Part shown: piece by piece, positions 1 through 12,051 of the stretch | Position numbering within the stretch: the stretch's first letter is position 1 | Layout of the letters: every line of letters starts with the position of its first letter | From: Pseudoscleropodium purum | Taxonomy: Eukaryota; Streptophyta; Bryopsida; Hypnales; Brachytheciaceae | DNA: 64,000 bases | Direction of reading: 5' to 3' | Assembly (NCBI GenBank): GCA_963969395.1 | Contig: OZ017796.1 | Span: 30,122,243 to 30,186,242, forward strand | Translations under genes and position numbers: made by a program | The notes under the pieces: model-generated | What the model saw: only the letters and a program-made list of their open reading frames with translations | Told to the model about the DNA's origin: nothing | Databases searched by the model: none

Positions 1-518
1 GTACCAATAGAATGAAGAGATCGTACCCTACATTTTTTAACGATAGAAATACGTTTTGAAAGAATTTTAATCGAGTAAGAGCTTCCTCAGTGGACTCTCA
101 GTTTTTAGCTAGGGCACTATTGTAGGGGTTTAGATAGAAAGAATAAGTCCAATTGCATAACCTACATAAACCCTAAACCCTTTCCTGAAGCCGTACAAGA
201 CCTTACATAAATCAAACTATGAATTCTGAATACTAGACTTGCGAACAGAGGAGTCCAATGTGATCAGAATATGGCATACACCAAATGGACTACCAAATGT
301 AATCCACTCGACTGTGTCATATTAAAGCCAGACTAAAATGCAAACTCCAAACAAAAATGAACCAAGACCAAGGTCAAATTGCTCTAGTGAAGAGCCCTAA
401 ACCCGAGAGCGCTCTGATTGAGTGAATGAATTACGCTAGAACTTCCACTTAAAATCATCGTTTACGGGAGAATGTGCATACTTCGAGCTCAGAGACATGA
501 ACCAAAAAATTCACTCAC
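1..518 (-). other. Intron 1 of the EngB-type gene (left part off the window)
   Basis: On the minus strand the donor GTGAGT at 518-513 opens this intron. I looked for the expected continuation (switch region after the P-loop and the DxPGxG G3 motif) in all three minus frames and did not find it, so the whole stretch reads as intron. It holds an AAACCC-rich run near 165-182 but no other recognisable feature. Confidence 0.65.
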
Positions 519-1080
519 CGGGTTTCTTGGATGTTTGCGCCAGCTCCTTTCGCCGAACGAGCGAATTAATCAGCGACGACTTCCCCACATTCGACCTCCC
601 CACAAGCGCAATCTCAGGAAACCCCTCCCCAGGGCAGTCCTCTGCCTTGCTACTACTCTTGATAAATTCTGCGGACTTCACTAGCGCCATTCGGCCAACA
701 TCGGCACCCGCCGTAAGGACGATATTCGACCCTGGCATGGATTTCAATCCTTGATCCCCCGGTTGCGCACTCGGATCCGTCAACTGCACATCGGTTTCCT
801 CCGTGTATCCGACTTCCGCCAGCACGGCCCGCGACTTCTCCACCCTGGAGAATCTCCGGCTCGTGAAGCTCCTCTGAAGTCCTAAGACTCGCCACTCGTC
901 AACCCTAAAACCCCAAAACGCGAACCTCCAATTCGAGTTCCCCACGACCGAGCCTGGAAGCGCAGGCGACAGGGAGCTAGAGGCGTGCGTGTGGGAGAAT
1001 GCTCTCGACAGAGCCATGGACGCAGGCAAGGCGCAGCGGCATTGAGGTAACAGCAACAAACGGGGATGAAGCAACGCCAT
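519..1080 (-). CDS. EngB/YihA-type organellar GTP-binding protein, first exon (partial gene)
   Basis: This exon encodes the N-terminus of an EngB (YihA) GTPase, a family that assists large ribosomal subunit assembly in bacteria and in plant plastids or mitochondria. Translation starts at the ATG ending at 1080 and gives about 187 residues. The first ~110 are rich in Ser, Arg and Leu and poor in acidic residues, as in an organellar transit peptide; a second Met at residue 22 is possible. The GTPase core follows: a KSAEFIKSS segment, then the P-loop GRSNVGKSS at about residues 161-169, then AQTSKKPG leading into the switch region. The exon ends at 519 with a good donor (CCCG|GTGAGT) in phase 1. 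The remaining exons (G3 DxxG, NKxD) are not in bases 1-518 and must lie left of the window. Identity is secure; the target organelle is inferred. Confidence 0.9.
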
Positions 1081-1302
1081 TGCGAATGGGTTCAGGTGTT
1101 TCAGCTAATCCATGAATGCGCCGGAACGAAAACTGTGTTTCTCTTCAGAAGACAGTGCTGTAGCCATTGACTCGGGGATTCCTCTGCAAACAGGGCTCAG
1201 AATCGCACTACCGAACTGGAGTGAGGCACAATTTCCCGCAGCGAAAGTTGCTGCCTGCAGTGTTTGGATAAAACTGGATAGAGGAGGGGGCGAGTAAGTC
1301 TT

Positions 1303-1311
1303 AAACCCTAA
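1303..1311. promoter_or_regulatory. telo-box-like motif upstream of the EngB-type gene
   Basis: AAACCCTAA lies about 220 bases upstream of the EngB start codon, in the presumed promoter or 5' leader. Telo-boxes of this sequence are known in promoters of many plant ribosomal and translation genes, which suits a ribosome-assembly GTPase. The motif is short and can occur by chance in AT-rich DNA, so a regulatory role is only inferred. Confidence 0.35.
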
Positions 1312-1444
1312 CTCCAATTTTGGATGAATGGAATGTTGGAAAGTGACATAAGAGAAGACTACAGTACTTGGGATCCCAGTGCTAAGGAAGCTGGTGTGAA
1401 ACTCTTTATTATCACACTTGGACAAAATGTTTTAGCACACAAGG

Positions 1445-1697
1445 CTTTTTTTTTTCATTTTCTAAGAAGTGCCAAAGTGGTGATATAAAATGTTATAGTG
1501 GTGCTCCAAACTTCAACATTCATCCACATATTGTATAGAAAATATCAATTAGCACATGTCACATGTCTTTAATTTGATATTCATTCACAATCTAGTGATT
1601 TCATCCAAGATTTTTTATAATTTGAAATTTTCTACACATTTTTCTGCCATTTTTTAGCCTAATTATTTTTTCTGGTGCAATTTGGCACCAAAAAGTT
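1445..1697 (+). repeat. Dispersed ~250-bp repeat (family D), copy 1
   Basis: This stretch, just upstream of the EngB-type gene, is matched over its whole length by the reverse complement of 46684-46934. Shared blocks include CAACATTCATCCACATATTG, GATTTCATCCAAGATTTTTT and a closing block built on TTTTTTCTGGTGCAAT. The size and lack of coding capacity suggest a non-autonomous element such as a MITE. I could not define terminal inverted repeats or a target duplication. Confidence 0.65.
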
Positions 1698-4680
1698 AAA
1701 AAAAAAAAAAAGCCCTAGCACACACCCTATGTCTAGGTCGGTTTCATGAATAATAATTAAGGAAAAATTGAAGCCTATCTAAAAGTTTGTTAAATTTATA
1801 AATCAATATCCAAAAAACAAAGAATTTTTTTTTAAGGATTTTCAATATTTTGTAAAATTTGAAATGTTAAATTAGAAATCTTTATAATAATTTGAAATTT
1901 TGAAACTAACATTTTGTGCAATCTAAATTTCAAAATTAAATCATTTTGACACACAAGTGTTGAAATTGATATGTGGATAGGGTTACATTTCTATACAATG
2001 TTCTCCCTCATTCAAGAAGATGGAGTGCAATACAAAATGTGAAATTAGAGAAGTTTGAGCATATCTTCAATTGTTAATGTAGACGAATACTAATAGTTGA
2101 TATTATAAGCTTTAAATGTATACACCAAAATTTATTGTTTTTATAATTAAATGTCTAATTATCTATTGTATCTTGTTAAAAATCAAAATAATAGTGTAGG
2201 TTTCTTTCTTATACATTTTTTAAACACTTAAGAATACTTGAATTTTTAAAGTGCTAAAAATAAGTGTATCCAAATGAGACTTTAGATTCTCATAAATACC
2301 CTATACTCAAGTTAGGTTCATTAAAAAATAAAATAAAAATAAATGAATATGACCTATGATGAAATTTTTAGAAATTCTAGCATGACATGTTTGAAAAGTA
2401 TAGAAAATATTGATGAAAATAATTTGAATCTTAGAAAAAGATCCCCATGAAATTAAATTATTAAAAAATTAAAAATTAAGAAAAAAATTAAAAAATGAAG
2501 GGGGCCTCTTAAGGAGCTCGCCTAAGGCGGGTCTCTTAGAGGCCGCCCAGGTGGGGGCTCCTACATACTATGTAGAAGTAGCTGTAACTATCAATAAAGC
2601 CTCTTTAACTATACTAAAGCTCAAGTCCCAAGATAAAATTGGAAGATCCAACTACCACACATGTCTACATGACTATAAGGCTAGCTGGATGTCTCCTACC
2701 TGTAAAAGGTCCCTACCTATAAAGTGAACGAAATATTCTTTTTGCTCCATAACAAATTTTTAGAAATTCTAAAAGCTATTAACGAAAGGGATTTTTGTGA
2801 AAATAAAATGATTTTGAATTGGCTGTGACGAACTTGATCTCAAGGTATGGTAGAAGCAATACATTTTAGGCAAAATTTTATAGGGGTTTGAATTAGGTGA
2901 GGTTACCTTTAACTTACCTTCTTTTTATAATGGTATCTCCAATTACAAGTAATGAGTTCCCTTGGTTGGTAATTCCAAGGGGCTCTTATCTAGGCATAAT
3001 GCCTCAATGCAAATTAGCACCCAAACCAATACTTAGATCACTATTTAACTTTGTAATGCAATCTATTTTCTTGAATTTTGTAATATCATTAGATGTATAA
3101 ATGCCACAAAGAGGTTTCAAATGAAACTTTTTGTACTTTAACCTCTTAAGGACTAGACATTCAAATTTTGAACAATGGATGAATGCAAACACCTCTCAAG
3201 TATACAAAAAATATTTTTCATCCATCAATTTTTTGAGAAGATATTTGTGTTAGTTCTTTAACATTTGTATCGTAGATTCTAAAGACTTTGCTTTGCAAAT
3301 ATTCTATAATTCAAAGGAAACTAATATGTTTGGCTTCAACAAGTTACTTTTTTAGTTCAAAAATGATCCTTCAAAAATAACTTGGATAAAAAAAAAATTA
3401 AAAAAAATCTTGAAAAATCAATGTGATTAGAATTTAACATTTTAAAATGAAAGAAAAAAGTTAAATATTAATTTGCAATCAATGTTTAGAAGGAATTTTC
3501 TAATTTTTGGCTTCAAATTTAATTGAAAAATATTGGTTGGTGTACTAATTGATCTTACTATATTGAAATAATCTATAGATCATTTATTCAACAATCTTGT
3601 TTGAGAATTATCATTAAATTGTTATTCTAAATTGCATTTTACAATACATCTTGACAATTTTGAAAATCTAAACTACTCCCTAGTCACCTTAACCCTTAAG
3701 CGTCCTATGGGGCAAAAAGTGTCCTCACATAGTCTAGTGTCTTCACATAGCCTAGATAGTTTCAAAGTGTTGTTACTTTTACATTCAATGTTCAAATTCA
3801 ATAAATCTTGTTGGAAAATTTGGAGTCTCTCTTTAATTTGAGTTGTAAAATTTTTAGATCAATTCAAGATGTAAGGATCTTTTGAAAGCCATTTAAAGTT
3901 TACAACTTCAATTTGAGTTCACCAAATTGCATTTTGATGGCTCCAACTTTAGAGGCTTGTATCTCCTTCATCCAATGCTCATTTTCAATATAATTTGTTG
4001 AATTATGTTCCCTTTGAAGTCTAGTTATTGTGATAAAATTTTCATGTCAATCCAAGTTGTTTTAATGTTTGGAAGCAATTTGAAGTTCAAAATTGAGACA
4101 TTTTTGGATTAGAGTGAACTTTGGTAGCTTGTTTCTTCTTCATATATTGTATGTTTCCAACCTTAGAAGTGTTTTTGGCATCTTTTTTTGCTATTTTTTG
4201 ACATTTCACAACCATTTTGCAAACATAGTGAGTCATTTGAATTATATTTTCTTTCACCGATGTGTTCGTATGTTGGTTTTAAATCACTTTATAGTTTTTA
4301 TTTTATTTTTCATTTAGAGATCAATAAAGGATTAAATTCAAGAAAGATGGTTGTCATCAACTATTTGAATGTAGAGCCTTGTTCCAAATTTGTCACACAT
4401 AACACAAGATTTAGATAGGAAAAAACAAATTGAGAGCTTGAGAGAATACAAAGAATTGTAGTAGATGCATTGAAGCCATTCAAAAAATCTCACACCTAAA
4501 CTCAATGGTAGTGTTACTAGGTCTTGTAAGACAAATCAATCTATGACAAGCAAAAGATCCATCACAAACACCTAAGGAATGATTCTTCAAAGTTTTGCAT
4601 CAACCCATGACAAACCTTTTTTCAATTAATGAGATTTGGACTACATTAGGTTGAGCATTAGATGAAATTTGAACCCTTTA
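1698..4680. other. AT-rich intergenic DNA, no gene seen
   Basis: All frames are closed by frequent stops and the open stretches are under 80 codons, with no recognisable domain. Poly-A/T runs and TTTGAAATTT-like words are common. A short GC-richer patch at 2495-2560 (GGGGGCCTCTTAAGG...) has no identifiable function. The segment 3680-3760 carries a weak AACCCTTAAGCG... resemblance to the family B terminus described below. Confidence 0.6.
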
Positions 4681-4905
4681 GAGGGTTGTGACTTCCATTG
4701 CATTCAACTAGGTTCATACTGCCCTACAACAGCTGCATGATGTGGTACAATGACTACCACGTCACTTTTTTATTTTTTTTAATTTAAAAAAATTTCAATT
4801 TTTTTGGCTTTTTCAATTTTTTTTATAGTGACCATTTTTGAATTGCTTAGGGAACAACTCCAAGAACAGGCCCACACGGCCCTCCCAACCTTCCAAAAAA
4901 TATCT
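4681..4905 (+). repeat. Dispersed repeat family A, copy 1
   Basis: The stretch shares an ordered set of words with 13641-13860 and 55520-55765, and in part with 51958-52195. These are a start like GGGTTGTGACTTCC, a central imperfect inverted repeat (GATGTGGTAC...TACCACGTCA), a poly-T/A tract, and a tail with a GGCCCTCCCAACCTTCC-like block. It is non-coding. It looks like one family of short interspersed elements; the class is not determined. Confidence 0.55.
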
Positions 4906-5330
4906 AATGTTAGTGGCTACAATCAATGTCTTAAATGATGGTGATGGAGTGATTAGTAAATTGCAATAGGAACTTCTACCTTTTTAGTGTAAATTCATTA
5001 TAAGGGGTGACATTTTTAGTCCTTCATGTTGTAACCATATTAGGAAATATTGTGATTTCTTTGGGTGAGTAAGATGACTATTATGAATATATGTTTGGTT
5101 GGTTTGGGGATAATTTAAAGACTTTTTTTTTTTATCTAATTCAGCAACATCCTTCAAAATTTCATAACACATTTCTACTTTGTCAAGAAAGTAAAATTTC
5201 AATTACTCTCTCTATTTCTCACATTTATCTTTATTTGGATTAAAAAATTTCAACAATACCAATAGGGCAAATCAATCATTGTGTTGCCATAAGCTAATTT
5301 ACCTTAGTCCCTAAAGGACCACAAGGCCAC
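4906..5330 (+). repeat. Dispersed repeat family C, copy 1
   Basis: Several blocks recur in the same order at 21090-21545, inside the hAT pseudogene. Examples are the ATTAGGAAATATT block, a TACTTTGTCAA block, TTTCAATTACTCTCTC and GGCAAATCAATCA. Divergence is substantial. No coding capacity is visible. Confidence 0.4.
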
Positions 5331-8300
5331 CAAGTGGCTTCTACAACTACATTTGTAAAAAAAATTCAAAATGTGAATCTTATTAATAGTCCATGAACAA
5401 CAAAAAGACCATAGACAATTTTTTCACTAAATCTATCGGTGCAATCTAATAAAAAAATATGATTGATTATGCAATTTTTGATGAATCTCTGGAGAACAAA
5501 GAAGGTACTCTAGGCCATTTCTTCAGTTCCTCGTATCTTTTTTTTGCAACTCAAAATAATTTGAAATAAATTATACATCAAGATTGTAGATATGTATTTC
5601 TGGAAAAAAAATTTGAGTTTTTGGAGTACTTCTAAACATTTTAAATTTAGCATTGTGATTTTAATATACATACAAATTTCCACCTAACCAAACATCTTTC
5701 ATTAATCATGTCAATAGTGGCATTTTCTTAACAAAAGTTGTACAATTTTGTCAATCTTTTTTCTATTAAAAAGCTATATAGGTGATCATTCTTTCATTTT
5801 AAGAGTGGTGATCATCAAAATTATTTTGCATGAACAAGGAATTATATTTGTTACAAGAGCTAGTCAAAAAAACAAGAGTCGTACTCAAATCCCCCAGTAC
5901 ATTAGGGATTGACCCTTAAAGGACATTTCTAGTCCTTTTGGGCATTTATTTGTTGGAATATTCAAAATTGCCAATGCAAGAGTCAACGGTTCTTTGATTG
6001 GATACGCTTGATGTAATAGTACTTGTACAAGGATTGTATATGCTGCATCGGTGCAACACATTTCAAATTTATTGATTTGCACAAAGGAGATTGTTTGATC
6101 TTGAGGTTGGATCATATGAATTTCAAAGATGCTACCTATGTAAAGGCCACTTCACACTATGGCTAATAATTGAGGATTTGTCAATTTCCACTAATCAAAT
6201 TAAAAAAAACCGAGGAATTTGGCTTCTCAAACCTTCACACTAGGAGGCATAGTCCACATTCCATCGCCCTCTAAATTGCTTACATAGCAACCAAATGCCT
6301 TTTTGGAGACAGATTTTAAAAGTAAGTTTGGGTCGGCCAAATATAGAGACCCAAACTATGGTCTCGAATTTGTTGAATTTTTTTTATAAAAATATTAGAA
6401 ACTAATAAGATTTCAACTATTAGATTGAACAAGAAAGGCTCTTTTGCAGTAGTAGGTAGGATGCTCCTTTTCAATTCATTTTTCATTTTTCATTCCTCAT
6501 TTCTTATTGGGGTTTGAAACATAATCTCTACCATTACAATGGGAAGTCTTTGCATTCAATGAATCTACTTCACTTCGATGACCGATGTCATTGTCTTATT
6601 CCATTTATTCCCTTCATGTTTCTTGTTTGATGATGTAAACATAGGTTGTGGTTGTTTCCCCAAGGCTGTTTTGACTCCTTTCTCATTTTTTTTTAATCTT
6701 TTGCTTGAAAAAATTGACACATGGGTGGAGCTTCATGAAAAAATTCAAAAATTGGATGGATTAATGTAGAGAGAGTAGGATAGGAGTAAAACAAATGGTA
6801 TAAGTTTGGACTTTCGGCTTGGCCTTTGGAAGCTTTGCACTATGAACAACCCAAAGTTCCAATTTTTATATTTTATTGCCAATTTCTTTAGATTCTCAAC
6901 AAAATTTGACCATTCAATTCGATAGCCTCTTGACTTGAACAACCATAGTGTGAATTTTTCCTAAGTTAAAGAGAGAAACCAATGAATAAGTTTAGTAAGC
7001 TTACTTGAGCAAAATCTCCCCTTGCCGTTTCCTTGCCTTACTAGGCTTACCACTCTCATCTAAGGTAGGAGGCCATAATTGCACCCCTCTCCTTGCAACC
7101 ATCCTATAGTTGTTTGTAAAATGGATGGAAGGTGATCTTTAAATGGACCACTGTTGCTATTGAATGAATCAAGAAAAATTGATTTGTTTTATTCCAAGAG
7201 CCAATCATTTCCTCTATAGTTCAGAAATCACTTTAGAAGTTGCAAGGGGACAGATTTTGGGAGACCTATGGTCACAAATAGGTACCTACTACAGAAATCT
7301 TTGACAATTCATAACTAATTCAAAAATGCTTCAAAAAAATATGAAACCACTTGTGTTACGTTAAGCATTCATTTTTCTTTCTCTGAAAAACGAGCTAAAA
7401 ATATTTCTGTTCATGCAAAATTATGAAAAAGGCGGATCAGCCCTTACAGGGTTGCTTTTTGAGCCTCCTACTTTATTTTGTTGCTACCTACTCAATTACT
7501 CATACCCATATCCTAAAATTTCATGCAAGATTCTTTGGGCTACCCTACCAGGAACAAAATTGTCTGCTTCAAGGGTTAATGCGTGGCATGGTGCCCAAAT
7601 GCTCTCTTCAATTTTCCTGCAACTTTCACCCCCTTCTAGAGAGTTCATTTGTCTACACGAAGTTGAACTTGAGTCAATGTCCGGGAAGAACCGGCAATTA
7701 GTTCATTGTTAGCCAGTGCCTTTGGGAAAATAACCGGTTGGAGTGTGAAAATGGAAGATGGAAAATCGGACAAAACATTGGTAGGACTGGCAACCTACCG
7801 GTGTGCAAAAATAAATGGGGGCTATTTAGCCACCACTTCCATGAAATTGTCGGATCTTAGCTGCTTGCAATTTAGAATTCAAGGCTAATACCTAGGTTAC
7901 TAGAGGTGGGTATCTTCTTGGACAAGGTGGACACTACTTCTTCTTAAATTGACTTTCAAGATGTATACAAAGATTGAGGCTTTGTCTAGTATTTGAATCT
8001 TTTTTATTGTAGAAGTGGCTTGGTGGTAGAACAAGAGTATTATATAGTTTTTGGAGTAATCATGAAGAAGTTGTCAAGTTTTTTATGAGGAGCTAAATTT
8101 TTTGAAAATGAAGGTTTTCATTGATTCTTTGTGGTATTACAAATTCATATATTTATTTGTGCCTATCACTTAGAATTGTCATAGTTATCTAGTTGTATTT
8201 AGGGTTGTTTGGCACCATTACTAGTTGCTTGCTTACCACACTACAATCAGTGATGATGTTTGAGGGTTGATATCAAAGTTGGGTTTCGGCATCATGACAA

Positions 8301-10036
8301 ATAACATCAATGATATGCAAGTTTTACAAGTAATTTGTGCAAAACTTGCATATCAATATTCAAGCTATGTTGAATCAAGTTATTGCATCAACCAAGAAAT
8401 CTTGCTCATTGACATCAAGTTGCAAATACTTTGATCAATGAAGAGTTGATAAATTTGAGACATGTGAGAACAATACATACTTAAATGACAATTGCAATAG
8501 TTTTGAACCCAATTGCCATGAAAAATAGAATATTTCCAACTTATATGGAGGATGTATTGCAACCTTTATAAATTTGAAGTTGAAGGAAATTGGCCGTTGA
8601 GAATTTGATACTAGAGGAAATAAACCGGAAGATTTTGATAAGGAGAGGATGCAACTGGTGCCTCTAGGAAAAAAACTTGTGCCTTTATAAAGAGGAGGAA
8701 AATTACCGGGACTACTCAAAAAACTTCCCAAACGCTGACTTGAGTCATTCCAGAGGGATATTTGGGGAAGCAGAAAATTTATTATTATTACCCTTGTCAT
8801 GTGCATTCTGCATAACATTATTAACCTTGCCCATGACATACCAAGCTCTGACAACCTGGTGCTACATCACCTCTGCCCAGCCAATGACTTGTGCAGCATT
8901 ATAACTAAATCCTCCCCCCAAGTATGTAGGAGGGAATTATACCTCCACCTGCTGGGGGGGACGAAACCAAGCCCATTAGCAATGTTATGTGCAGCCCTTC
9001 TCAGTCCATGTCTTTGACTTTGGACTAATAACAGGAACTCCTACTAGCACAGCATTCAATGATCTTCATCTCCAACACAGCGACGCAAGCTTGGATGTCA
9101 TGATGAATAATTATACATGTTTCACTGTGGAAGAAATACCCCCCCATTTTCTGGATTTCAAAAATCATCATAAAACTAATAGAAATAAGTGGAGGAAGCC
9201 AGATGGAATCAAAACACTACAGGGACAATAGAGATATCCACTTCATTGTAAAATAATACATCTTTTCATCCTTACAGTTTCATCTTTTCTTGGTGGAGAA
9301 TGATGTGAAATGGAACTTCTCTTATGTTCCTACAACAGCATCCTTTTCAGGGCAACTGATGTCTGTCTCTGGAGGATTTATGCATCACCTTTATTTAGAG
9401 CTGGCTTTCATGTGGAGTCGGGGTGGTGGACCTCACTCATGATAACCTCTGAAGGATTGAGGGTGCAAAAAACAGTGTTGTAGAAGCCATGTGGTGACCT
9501 TATGGTCCTTTAGGGCAGTTTTTTGTTTTGTTTTTTGCATGGAGCAGTACGCCATACAAGAAATGGGGGACAGTCCCTCCAAATTTAAACCATTGTGTCT
9601 CTGCCACGATAGTGCAGTCTGGTAACAAATCACCAAGAAAAAAACCCTACTTTAGGGGATAACTTAGGTGAGATATGTACAATAGTCTAGAAGAACCAGA
9701 CTTTCATTCCACCAATTAAGCTTACTGGCCGCAGTCGCTACATGTAAGCCAACTCTTAGAACTCTATAATATATAAGTAGTAGCATGCACCTGTCACTGT
9801 CTTTGCTCTACAATAAATGGTGTGAAATATTCTACATTCAATTGTACTTCATCAATAGCAAGGTGTATGGCAGTAATCCCCTCAGAACTGGTTTATGAAA
9901 TTTAGTGCAATATGCTACCTTCACGACAAACAAGCATCAATTTGGGCTACCTTGAGAGTAAGTGGCCTTAAAAAAGAAGAAAAGAAATGATTTTTTAAGT
10001 TGTAAAGGATGATTGGAAGCAGGGCTTTTTTATTTG
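5331..10036. other. Intergenic DNA with repeat fragments, no gene supported
   Basis: No open stretch here resembles a known protein. A segment at 6180-6380 shares the phrase CTTCACACTAGG and a central hairpin (6325-6334 against 6348-6357) with 53440-53710. Between 7400 and 9650 base composition is somewhat less AT-rich and short open frames occur (for example 7413-7712 and 8989-9231), but they lack domains, good context or splice structure I could trust. An undetected lineage-specific gene cannot be excluded there. Confidence 0.5.
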
Positions 10037-10426
10037 ACTAAGGTAGAAACACCCAAAATTGGCCCTTTAAGAAATTCAACATATTTGGAGGCATTTTTTT
10101 CTTTAAAGTGATATTTTGTAGTGTTAGTGAGTGAAAATCATGAATATTAATAAAAATTACGTTTTTTACATGTAATATGTAATTTTTTGGATTTTCAAAG
10201 TTGTGGGTCTTTAGAGTAGTGGATTTGTCCTTTAGGTGCACCCAAATTTACACCCTGCAAAAATCAGCTTTTAACAAATCAGAATTAATGATGTATCTTT
10301 CAAATGCGTCAACCAATAAGAATCAAATATTTTGAGGACACATTCATAGAAATCTAGGGACGGTTTAATGGCATTCTATGGACAAAGAATAGGGATAGGT
10401 GCAGTTTTGGGTGTTTCTACCTTAGT
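10037..10426. mobile_element. MITE-like element with 22-bp terminal inverted repeats
   Basis: The left end (10037-10058) begins ACTAAGGTAGAAACACCC, and the right end (10405-10426) is its reverse complement over 22 bases. The 390-bp interior has no coding capacity, so this fits a miniature inverted-repeat transposable element. I see no convincing target-site duplication next to the ends, so the superfamily is unassigned. Confidence 0.7.
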
Positions 10427-10530
10427 GTCCTCATTATTGGCTTCACTCCTGAGGTCAGTTTTTAGAGGGATGAAGCCAGATAGGTCAAATTTTTGACAAT
10501 GTGGTGAAATTTTGCCAAAAATAAAAGCTC
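10427..10530 (+). repeat. Short repeat shared with 57370-57490 (inverted)
   Basis: The reverse complement of 57370-57490 carries the same sequence of words: TTGGCTTCACTCC, a GAGG-CAG/CCA-TTTTT block, GGATGAAGCCA, and GGTGAAATTTTGCCAAAAA. In both places an ACTAAGG/CTTAGT motif sits at the edge. The two may be fragments of a larger element into which, or beside which, the 10037-10426 MITE lies. Confidence 0.55.
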
Positions 10531-11015
10531 TAATTGGAAGTACTATAAGCTAAAACTGACTAAAGAGATGCTAATTCCTATGTGAAGGAAATAACAAATT
10601 AGCTATCAAATTCTATTATTTGATGTATTTTTGGCTAAAATCTAATTTTTTCAAGGATTTTTTCCTATGTATTTTTAGCTACTAAAATTTTTTGTAGCAA
10701 TAAAGCAAAATTTAGCCAATTTTGTGAACATTGGTGTATAAAGGAAAGGTAGTGGATATCAAGGCTATTGAATGTTTTGTCTCATAAAAGTTGATCCTAG
10801 GAAAAGGTGACCTATCACCAAGATAGCCAATCCAAAAATATAAGATTCCTAGATGGATGAATAAGTTTAGTCTTTGTTTCTATAAGATCCTTGAATGCCA
10901 TTTGTTGGACACTTTTAGTTCTTGGTGACCTTATTGGATTAAAGGTACAAGCTCTACCTTCACTATTTATCAAGATTGATAGGAAAATTATAATATACAA
11001 GAAGGTAGGAGGTGC
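10531..11015. other. AT-rich intergenic DNA, nothing identified
   Basis: There is no ORF, RNA gene or repeat that I can support in this stretch. Confidence 0.5.
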
Positions 11016-12051
11016 TAACCCCTAAAGCGGTTCCAAACAACATAGAAATTGGGGGTAGCTACTACAAATGGAATTTTTATTTTTTTTCCTTTGAAATTTT
11101 CACACAACATGTGGTTGAGGAGTAGCTTTAGCCCCTAAAGGATCAAAGTGCGTTTTTTGGCAACATAACTTTTTGGGGTAGGTGGATGTGAGAGGAGATT
11201 TCCATATTTTTGGCCCAAATTTTAATAGAAGGCGTGGACAAGGAATACCTTTCATGTGCACAAATTTCATGACATTTGGAAATATGAGTCAAAAGTTATG
11301 CCCTAATATGTAGTTTATTTTTCAACTCAAGTAGTTTGGGCAGATTTGAAAAATCACTTTTTCCAAAAACAAAAATTTGAAATTAATTTTTTAGATTTAT
11401 ATATACATATAAAGCTTTGAATCATTCCATTTTGATCAATGAGTCAAAAGTTATGAGGTGTTTTAGTTTGTTGGCAATCATGGATTCCCTACTCCAAAAT
11501 AAACTTTGAAGTTTTTTGTTAAACTCAATTTTCCATATTTTTTGAAAAATAAATATGAAGTGAATATTTTTTATTGCAACATTACAACTATTGGGATTGA
11601 CATTTTTCAATTCTATTACTAAATTATTAACAATTTAGTATTTTAATGCATTCTCTACTTCTTTCTACTTACTATTTTTTTCCTATATGTTGTACAATTT
11701 GAAATGATCTGAAAATTTTCAAACATATAGCCAATTTGCCTTAAAAATGAATCCAAAGAATCGCAACCATTTTGGACATTTTTTCATACAAATGTGACCT
11801 TGTGAAGTGCAGTTGTCTGGTTTTTGTAAGGCCAAAGAAAACCTTTTTGTCAATTCAAATGCTAATATCTTGCAATCTATAGGGTGGAAATTTCTGAATT
11901 TTTTTCCATATCTTCTAAAATGATCATACTACAATATCCTATGATTGAGTGTGCCCAAAATATTTTTTATTTTCATTTTGGATACTTGTCCTAAGAATGG
12001 TAATTTTGGAGTATTTTTGGTGAAAACATGTCAAGAAACTTTAGGGGTTAA
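11016..12051 (+). mobile_element. TIR-type non-autonomous element, family B, copy 1
   Basis: The stretch starts TAACCCCTAAAG and ends CTTTAGGGGTTAA, giving short terminal inverted repeats. The inside is non-coding and shares long blocks with 12052-12830, 48494-49405 and, inverted, 59665-60325. One block covers AAGCTTTGAATCATT with a following TGAGTCAAAAGTTATG-like phrase. Another contains TACTTACTATTTTTTTCC, then TGACCTTGTGAAGTGCAG, and ends TTCAAATGCTAATATCTTGC. A second head-like sequence at 11129 (CCCCTAAAGGATCAAAGTGC) suggests internal duplication or nesting. Confidence 0.65.

Noticed and set aside
171..182. Telomere-like AAACCCTAAACCC words at 171-182
   Set aside because: One to two units only, inside an intron; not an interstitial telomere array.
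1112..1297. 61-codon plus-strand frame (MNAPERKLCF...) upstream of the EngB-type gene
   Set aside because: Antisense to the presumed EngB 5' leader, without domain or conserved context.
7413..9231. Several 60-140-codon frames in a slightly GC-richer stretch
   Set aside because: No domain, no consistent frame or splice structure across the stretch; insufficient to call a gene.
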